Assembly (NCBI GenBank): GCA_038043245.1 | Contig: JBBTCH010000018.1 | Location: 1 to 7,415, forward strand | Origin: JACPFV01 sp038043245 | GTDB taxonomy: Bacteria > Pseudomonadota > Gammaproteobacteria > Nevskiales > Nevskiaceae | Direction: 5' to 3' | DNA: 7,415 nucleotides | Shown here: positions 1-4,583 of the stretch, one piece after another | Layout: each line of letters begins with the position of its first letter | Position numbering within the stretch: position 1 is the stretch's first letter | Made by a program: the position numbers and the translations under genes | Notes under the pieces: model-generated | The model's input: only the letters and a program-made list of their open reading frames with translations | Told to the model about the DNA's origin: nothing | Database searches by the model: none

Positions 1-55
1 CAATGGTGCCCACATTCACGTGCGGCTTGGTACGCTCGAATTTTTCTTTGGCCAT
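1..55 (-). CDS. tuf: Elongation factor Tu, first 18 codons (partial)
   Basis: The reverse strand from 55 downward reads MAKEKFERTKPHVNVGTI, the invariant EF-Tu N-terminus just before the G1 GHVDHGKT loop; the rest of the gene lies beyond the left edge. EF-Tu is the cytoplasmic GTPase that brings aminoacyl-tRNA to the ribosomal A site. The gene follows fusA by 45 nt on the same strand, the standard end of a str operon. A purine-rich AAAGAGAG stretch lies 7 nt before the ATG and is a modest Shine-Dalgarno match. No terminator or promoter is visible in the 45-nt gap, so cotranscription with fusA is likely. Whether this is one of two tuf copies in the genome cannot be seen here. Confidence 0.96.
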   Translation of the reverse strand, partial: MAKEKFERTKPHVNVGTI

Positions 56-100
56 GACTGTTCTCTCTTTTAAGGTTTAAACGTCAGTAAGTGAATGAGG

Positions 101-2203
<2,103 letters not shown>

Positions 2204-2232
2204 GACTGTTTATTCTTTTGGTTCCGTCCGGC

Positions 2233-2706
2233 TTACCAGCGGAAATGGGAGAAAGCCTTGTTGGCTTCTGCCATCTTGTGAGTGTCTTCGCGCTTCTTCA
2301 CCGCAGCGCCGCGATGCTCGGAAGCATCCAGCAGCTCACCGGCCAGGCGCGCAGCCATGCCCTGCTCGCCACGGGCGCGCGAGGCTTCGATGATCCAGCG
2401 CATCGCCAGCGTGTTGCGGCGCAGCGCGCGGACTTCGACCGGAACCTGATAAGTCGCACCACCGACGCGGCGAGACTTGACCTCGACCGACGGGCGCACG
2501 TTCTCAAGCGCCAACTCCAGCACCGGCAGCGGTTCTTCAGTCTTCTTCTTGGTGGCGATGGTGTCGAGCGCACCGTAGACGATCTCTTCGGCACGCGACT
2601 TCTTGCCGCGCTCCATGATCATGTTGATGAACTTGGACAGCAGCTCGGATTTGAACTTGGGGTCCGGCAGGACCTTGCGCGGCTCAGCTTGGCGGCGGCG
2701 GGACAT
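2233..2706 (-). CDS. rpsG: Small-subunit ribosomal protein S7 (uS7)
   Basis: This encodes a full-length 157-residue S7 that starts MSRRRQAEPRKVLPDP and ends HKMAEANKAFSHFRW, both family signatures. S7 nucleates assembly of the 30S head by binding the 3' domain of 16S rRNA, and it contacts E-site tRNA. The basic N-terminal arm, the SKFINMIMERGKKSRAE helix and the RRVGGATYQVPVEV hairpin (about residues 77-90) are all recognisable. The ATG lies only 3 nt after the rpsL stop and the ribosome-binding site lies inside rpsL, so the two genes are probably translationally coupled. In E. coli S7 represses the operon through a roughly 100-nt rpsL-rpsG spacer, and that spacer does not exist here. The gene ends in TAA, 29 nt before fusA. 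Confidence 0.99.
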   Translation of the reverse strand: MSRRRQAEPRKVLPDPKFKSELLSKFINMIMERGKKSRAEEIVYGALDTIATKKKTEEPLPVLELALENVRPSVEVKSRRVGGATYQVPVEVRALRRNTLAMRWIIEASRARGEQGMAARLAGELLDASEHRGAAVKKREDTHKMAEANKAFSHFRW

Positions 2707-2709
2707 GGC

Positions 2710-3087
2710 TTAGTTCCCCTTCGGGCGCTTGGCGCCGTATTTGGAACGGCTCTGGCGGCGCTTCTCGATGCCCGCGCAGTCCAGCGAACCGCGGACCGTG
2801 TGGTAACGAACGCCTGGAAGATCCTTGACGCGACCGCCGCGAATCATGACGACCGAATGCTCTTGGAGATTGTGGCCTTCACCGCCGATGTACGAAATGA
2901 CTTCGTAGCCGTTGGTGAGGCGGACTTTACAAACCTTGCGAAGCGCCGAGTTCGGTTTCTTCGGTGTCGTCGTGTAGACGCGGGTGCAGACGCCGCGTTT
3001 CTGCGGGCTGCGACCGAGCGCCGGGACCTTCGATTTCATTTCAATCGAGGTACGTCCACTGCGCACAAGCTGATTGATCGTTGGCAC
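2710..3087 (-). CDS. rpsL: Small-subunit ribosomal protein S12 (uS12), GTG start
   Basis: This encodes S12 of 125 residues (E. coli has 124), a protein of the 30S decoding centre that controls accuracy and is the classical streptomycin target. PQKRGVCTRVYTTTPKKPNSALRK (residues 28-51) and the GGEGHNLQEHSV / RGGRVKDLPGVRYHTVRG blocks are essentially invariant. Lys43 and Lys88 are both the wild-type residues (numbering includes the initiator), so no common streptomycin-resistance change is present. Asp89, the residue methylthiolated by RimO in many bacteria, is also present. The start codon is GTG: PTINQLVR follows it directly, as in relatives, and GGAAG (3101-3097) lies 9 nt upstream. It is the first gene of the str operon, served by a promoter near 3168-3196, and is followed after 3 nt by rpsG. 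Confidence 0.99.
   Translation of the reverse strand: MPTINQLVRSGRTSIEMKSKVPALGRSPQKRGVCTRVYTTTPKKPNSALRKVCKVRLTNGYEVISYIGGEGHNLQEHSVVMIRGGRVKDLPGVRYHTVRGSLDCAGIEKRRQSRSKYGAKRPKGN
2714..2721 (-). promoter_or_regulatory. rpsG ribosome-binding site inside the end of rpsL
   Basis: The minus strand reads AAGGGGAA here, within the last codons of rpsL, with 7 nt before the rpsG ATG. The stop codon of rpsL lies between this site and the start of rpsG. A ribosome finishing S12 would therefore stop on or next to the S7 start, which favours coupled, equimolar synthesis. The assignment rests on sequence match and spacing only. Confidence 0.75.
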
Positions 3088-3118
3088 GATTTGGAGCTTC
3101 CAGGGTTTGTTAAAGACA

Positions 3119-3154
3119 ACAGCGGAACGCCCTCGTAAAAAGGCATCCCGCTGT
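3119..3154 (-). promoter_or_regulatory. 13-bp stem-loop in the str operon leader
   Basis: The minus-strand RNA can pair 3154-3142 (ACAGCGGGAUGCC) with 3131-3119 (GGCGUUCCGCUGU) around a 10-nt loop rich in U. The two non-Watson-Crick positions are G.U pairs in the minus-strand RNA but would be A.C mismatches in the plus strand, which fits selection on the rpsL transcript. The hairpin would start about 6 nt from the predicted mRNA 5' end and finish about 18 nt before the GGAAG ribosome-binding site. It could protect the 5' end of the mRNA, bind a ribosomal protein (S7 or S12), or act in attenuation. The sequence after it (TGTCTTTAAC) is not a clean U-tract, so it is not an obvious terminator. 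Leader motifs upstream of rpsL have been described in other Proteobacteria, but I cannot tell whether this belongs to one of them. Confidence 0.7.
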
Positions 3155-3167
3155 GGAAAGGGCGCGC

Positions 3168-3196
3168 ATCATAGTGAGCGGCCCCAGCGATGTCAA
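3168..3196 (-). promoter_or_regulatory. Sigma-70 promoter of the rpsL-rpsG-fusA-tuf operon
   Basis: On the minus strand a perfect -35 TTGACA (3196-3191) is followed by a 17-bp spacer and a -10 TATGAT (3173-3168), one base from consensus. An A-rich stretch (TTGAAAAAGTG) lies directly upstream of and overlaps the approach to the -35 and could act as an UP element. The bases after the -10 are GCGCGCC, a GC-rich discriminator of the kind linked to repression by ppGpp/DksA at ribosomal promoters. Transcription would start near 3159-3161 and give a leader of about 73 nt. Position, orientation and match are seen in the sequence; stringent control is inferred. Confidence 0.9.
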
Positions 3197-3357
3197 CACT
3201 TTTTCAATAGATGATTCGAGCGTCACCCGCTCAAGCCGTTTTGGGGTTGCAAAACGCGATTTTTATTCTGGGATTGATACTGTTTTCGTATCACGGCTTT
3301 CGCGGATTTGTCCGAAAACGGCTTGGAAAGACTTCAAGCAAGTGGCGGATTTTGGTC
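3197..3357. other. Spacer upstream of the str promoter
   Basis: No credible gene is visible in this 161-bp stretch. It contains two small palindromes: GAGCG/CGCTC at 3218-3232 and TGATAC/GTATCA at 3275-3293. Neither is followed by a T-run, so they do not look like terminators. It may be the remnant of the ancestral rpoC-rpsL spacer adjoining the repeat island. Confidence 0.5.
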
Positions 3358-3384
3358 GTCATTCCGGCGCAAGCCGGAATCCAG
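3358..3384. repeat. REP-like palindrome of the GTCATTCC...GGAATCCAG type
   Basis: The 27-bp unit has a perfect 8-bp stem, ATTCCGGC (3361-3368) and GCCGGAAT (3373-3380), around a GCAA loop. It is flanked by GTC on the left and CCAG on the right. Palindromes with this framing occur as dispersed repeats in many beta- and gammaproteobacterial genomes. It lies five bases from the larger repeat that begins at 3390, whose own outer end has the same GTCAT...GGAT design. The family assignment is from memory of the motif, and copy number in this genome cannot be judged. Confidence 0.75.
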
Positions 3385-3389
3385 CCGCT

Positions 3390-3628
3390 GTCATCCTGAG
3401 TGCAGCGAAGGATCTCGCTTCTAAAGATTGTTCCGCGCTAAAGCGCGGGTGCCTTTTGGCAATCGCCCCAAAAGGCACGAAAAAGGCTTTGCTCCACCGC
3501 GCCGAAAGAGCCCTGCGCTTCTCGCTCGCTTCGAAGGTGCCGCGCGAACGCGGCTTCCTGCCGCGCCGCGCTCAGCCGACATCGTGTCGGCTGCCCTGCT
3601 CGCTCGCTGCGATGCTCGGCGGCGCGAA
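3390..3628 (+). repeat. Left arm of a ~240-bp structured inverted repeat
   Basis: This 239-bp segment aligns over its whole length with the reverse complement of 4213-4452. The best block is 3421-3478 against 4420-4365, with about 49 identical positions and one 2-nt gap. Anchors further in are CTGCGCTTCTC, the AGCCGAC...GTCGGCT hairpin and GCGATGCTC.GCGGCGC. It is a string of hairpins: ATCCT/AGGAT at the outer end, CCGCGC/GCGCGG (3433-3438/3443-3448), GTGCCTTTTGG/CCAAAAGGCAC (3449-3459/3468-3478), GCGCG..CGCGGC/GCCGCG.CGCGC (3542-3571) and CAGCCGAC/GTCGGCTG (3573-3593). It encodes no credible protein; the open plus-strand frame through it is a by-product of GC-rich palindromes. The strand given follows the GTCAT-first orientation. 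Confidence 0.85.
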
Positions 3629-3711
3629 GTCGCTGGAGAGGCAACGGACTTCTGCTCTCCATTTCTGGTTTATCTTGAGCAGCACTAACGCTCTACACAA
3701 AGGAAATGTTT

Positions 3712-4188
3712 ATGAGCTTCTTGCTTTTGGTGATAACCGTTCTGATCGTAGCGGTAATGTTGGTCGTCGCAAAAACTAAAGCCTCCAACACTCAGTGGCC
3801 GTTCTATGCAAAGAAGGCGCTTTCAAGCCCAGAACTGGTTCTTTATTTTCGTCTCTGCAAGGCACTGCCAGAACACATCGTTTTGGCTCAAGTCGGTTTA
3901 TCCCGAATTCTCGGAGTTAAAAAGGGCAACAATTTTGGTGTGTGGTTTAATCGCATAAATCGCATGAGCGCAGACTTTGTGATGTGCTCGAAAGATTCAA
4001 CTGTTGTCGCGGTCATTGAGCTGGATGACGCGACACACGAAAAAGCTGATCGTCGAGCAGCTGACACAAAGAAAGACAAGGCACTGAGTTCAGCAGGCAT
4101 CCACATTGTGCGTTGGCAGGCAAAGTCCATCCCTGATGAGGCCGCCATCAGGGCCACATTCGCGCAGACCCAACAAAAAATACAATGA
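3712..4188 (+). CDS. Membrane-anchored DUF2726 protein
   Basis: This encodes a 158-residue protein of unproven function. An N-terminal hydrophobic helix (about residues 2-20, SFLLLVITVLIVAVMLVVA) followed by KTKAS suggests a single membrane anchor with the rest in the cytoplasm. The body matches what I know of DUF2726: SPELVLYFRLCKALPEH, then VLAQVGLSRILGV, then MSADFVMCSKDSTVVAVIELDDATH, and finally KDKALSSAGIHIVRW. The D...IELDD arrangement resembles a PD-(D/E)XK nuclease-like core, but activity is unproven. The ATG at 3712 is chosen because AGGAA (3701-3705) lies 6 nt upstream; an in-frame ATG at 3706 abuts that motif and leaves no room for it. No convincing promoter was found. The gene is convergent with rpoC and divergent from rpsL. 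Its first 180 bases are about 47% GC by hand count, against about 68% in a sampled rpoC stretch, which hints at acquisition. Repeat arms lie 83 bp before the start and 24 bp after the stop. Confidence 0.88.
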   Translation: MSFLLLVITVLIVAVMLVVAKTKASNTQWPFYAKKALSSPELVLYFRLCKALPEHIVLAQVGLSRILGVKKGNNFGVWFNRINRMSADFVMCSKDSTVVAVIELDDATHEKADRRAADTKKDKALSSAGIHIVRWQAKSIPDEAAIRATFAQTQQKIQ

Positions 4189-4212
4189 GACGACCTTTGA
4201 TGTTTCGCGCCG

Positions 4213-4452
4213 TTTGCGCCGCTGAGCATCGCAACGAATGAAGCGTGGAGCCGACAGGAAGTCGGCTCAGCACCAGCGGGACATGGACGTTCCGTTGGTG
4301 CGTCAGCTTCATTCGTGAGAAGCGCAGGAATCTTCTAGGCGCATCCGGCGCAAGAGCGCTTTTGGTGACTTTTGCCGCGATTGGCAAAAGTTACCCGCGC
4401 TTTAGCGCGGAACGCTTTAGAAGATCAGATTCCTCGCGACGCTCGGAATGAC
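4213..4452 (-). repeat. Right arm of a ~240-bp structured inverted repeat
   Basis: This is the inverted partner of 3390-3628 and practically the same length (240 versus 239 bp). Read on the minus strand it begins GTCATTCCGAGCG and shows the same order of hairpins. These are ATTCC/GGAAT at the outer end, CCGCGC/GCGCGG (4395-4400/4405-4410), a 12-bp CTTTTG-type stem (4365-4376/4383-4394), a 12- to 13-bp stem (4270-4282/4289-4301) and GAGCCGAC/GTCGGCTC (4248-4255/4261-4268). Where the arms differ inside stems, the change is often on both sides. The inner end lies 24 bp after the DUF2726 stop codon. It may thus form the 3' untranslated region of that gene, although it has no T-run of a classical terminator. 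Confidence 0.85.
4234..4316 (+). other. Predicted three-way-junction RNA fold within the right arm
   Basis: Three stems nest exactly. P1 pairs ACGAATGAAGC (4234-4244) with GCTTCATTCGT (4306-4316), 11 perfect pairs. P2 pairs 4248-4255 with 4261-4268, 8 perfect pairs and a 5-nt loop. P3 pairs 4270-4282 with 4289-4301, 13 pairs and a 6-nt loop. The two wobble positions of P3 (G4276.U4295 and G4280.U4291) pair only in plus-strand RNA, the orientation of a transcript reading out of the DUF2726 gene. Whether it is transcribed is unknown. The left arm keeps P2 and a P3-like stem but I could not form P1 there. Confidence 0.6.
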
Positions 4453-4454
4453 AA

Positions 4455-4514
4455 CCCACCCCTCTCCCGGCGCGCTGCTGCGCGTCCGCCCTCTCCCCGT
4501 AAACGGGGCGAGGG
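4455..4514. repeat. CCTCTCCC...GGGGCGAGGG dispersed repeat
   Basis: This 60-bp palindromic segment starts two bases outside the right arm. It contains CGCGC/GCGCG around TGCT (4471-4484) and a longer hairpin, CCCTC-CCCCG against CGGGG-GAGGG (4489-4499/4504-4514), with a TAAA loop and one internal mismatch. Units of this composition are familiar intergenic repeats in GC-rich beta- and gammaproteobacteria. It ends 16 bp from the T-run of the rpoC terminator. No function is evident. Confidence 0.6.
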
Positions 4515-4530
4515 AATAAAAGTGCGACAC

Positions 4531-4560
4531 AAAAAAACAGGCCCGCTTGCGCGGGCCTGT
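4531..4560 (-). terminator. Rho-independent terminator of rpoC
   Basis: On the minus strand a perfect 10-bp stem ACAGGCCCGC/GCGGGCCTGT closes a GCAA (GNRA-type) tetraloop and is followed at once by six T residues. It lies 23 nt after the rpoC stop codon. On the plus strand there is no T-run after the stem, so it should stop only transcription arriving from rpoC. It separates the rpo operon from the str operon. Confidence 0.95.
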
Positions 4561-4583
4561 GGTTCACAACTTTTTAGCGAGAA

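Noticed and set aside
2830..2960. Streptomycin-resistance substitutions in S12
   Set aside because: Lys43 and Lys88 and the neighbouring PKKPNSALRK and GGRVKDLPGV residues are all wild type.
2218..3138. Plus-strand open frame of 306 codons opposite rpsG and rpsL
   Set aside because: It runs across two well-defined ribosomal protein genes and the leader region; no family resemblance and no ribosome-binding site.
3421..3478. CRISPR-like repeat array
   Set aside because: The two related segments are inverted, about 900 bp apart and contain several hairpins; there are no regularly spaced direct repeats.
3706..3711. Upstream ATG as the start of the DUF2726 gene
   Set aside because: It directly abuts the AGGAA motif, leaving no spacing; the ATG at 3712 has a 6-nt spacing and still includes the whole membrane helix.
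3153..3779. Plus-strand open frame of 208 codons through the left repeat
   Set aside because: Its translation is that of the repeats themselves (stretches such as VILSAAKDL), it crosses the str promoter and overlaps the start of the DUF2726 gene in another frame. It is not a gene.
4365..4394. Stem after the DUF2726 gene as a rho-independent terminator
   Set aside because: The stem is strong on the plus strand, but it is followed by CCGCGC and not a T-run, and the same hairpin occurs in the left arm where no gene ends.
4537..4560. Bidirectional terminator serving the DUF2726 gene as well
   Set aside because: On the plus strand the stem is followed by GGTTCACAACTTTTT, with the T-run 12 bp away, too far for a normal intrinsic terminator.
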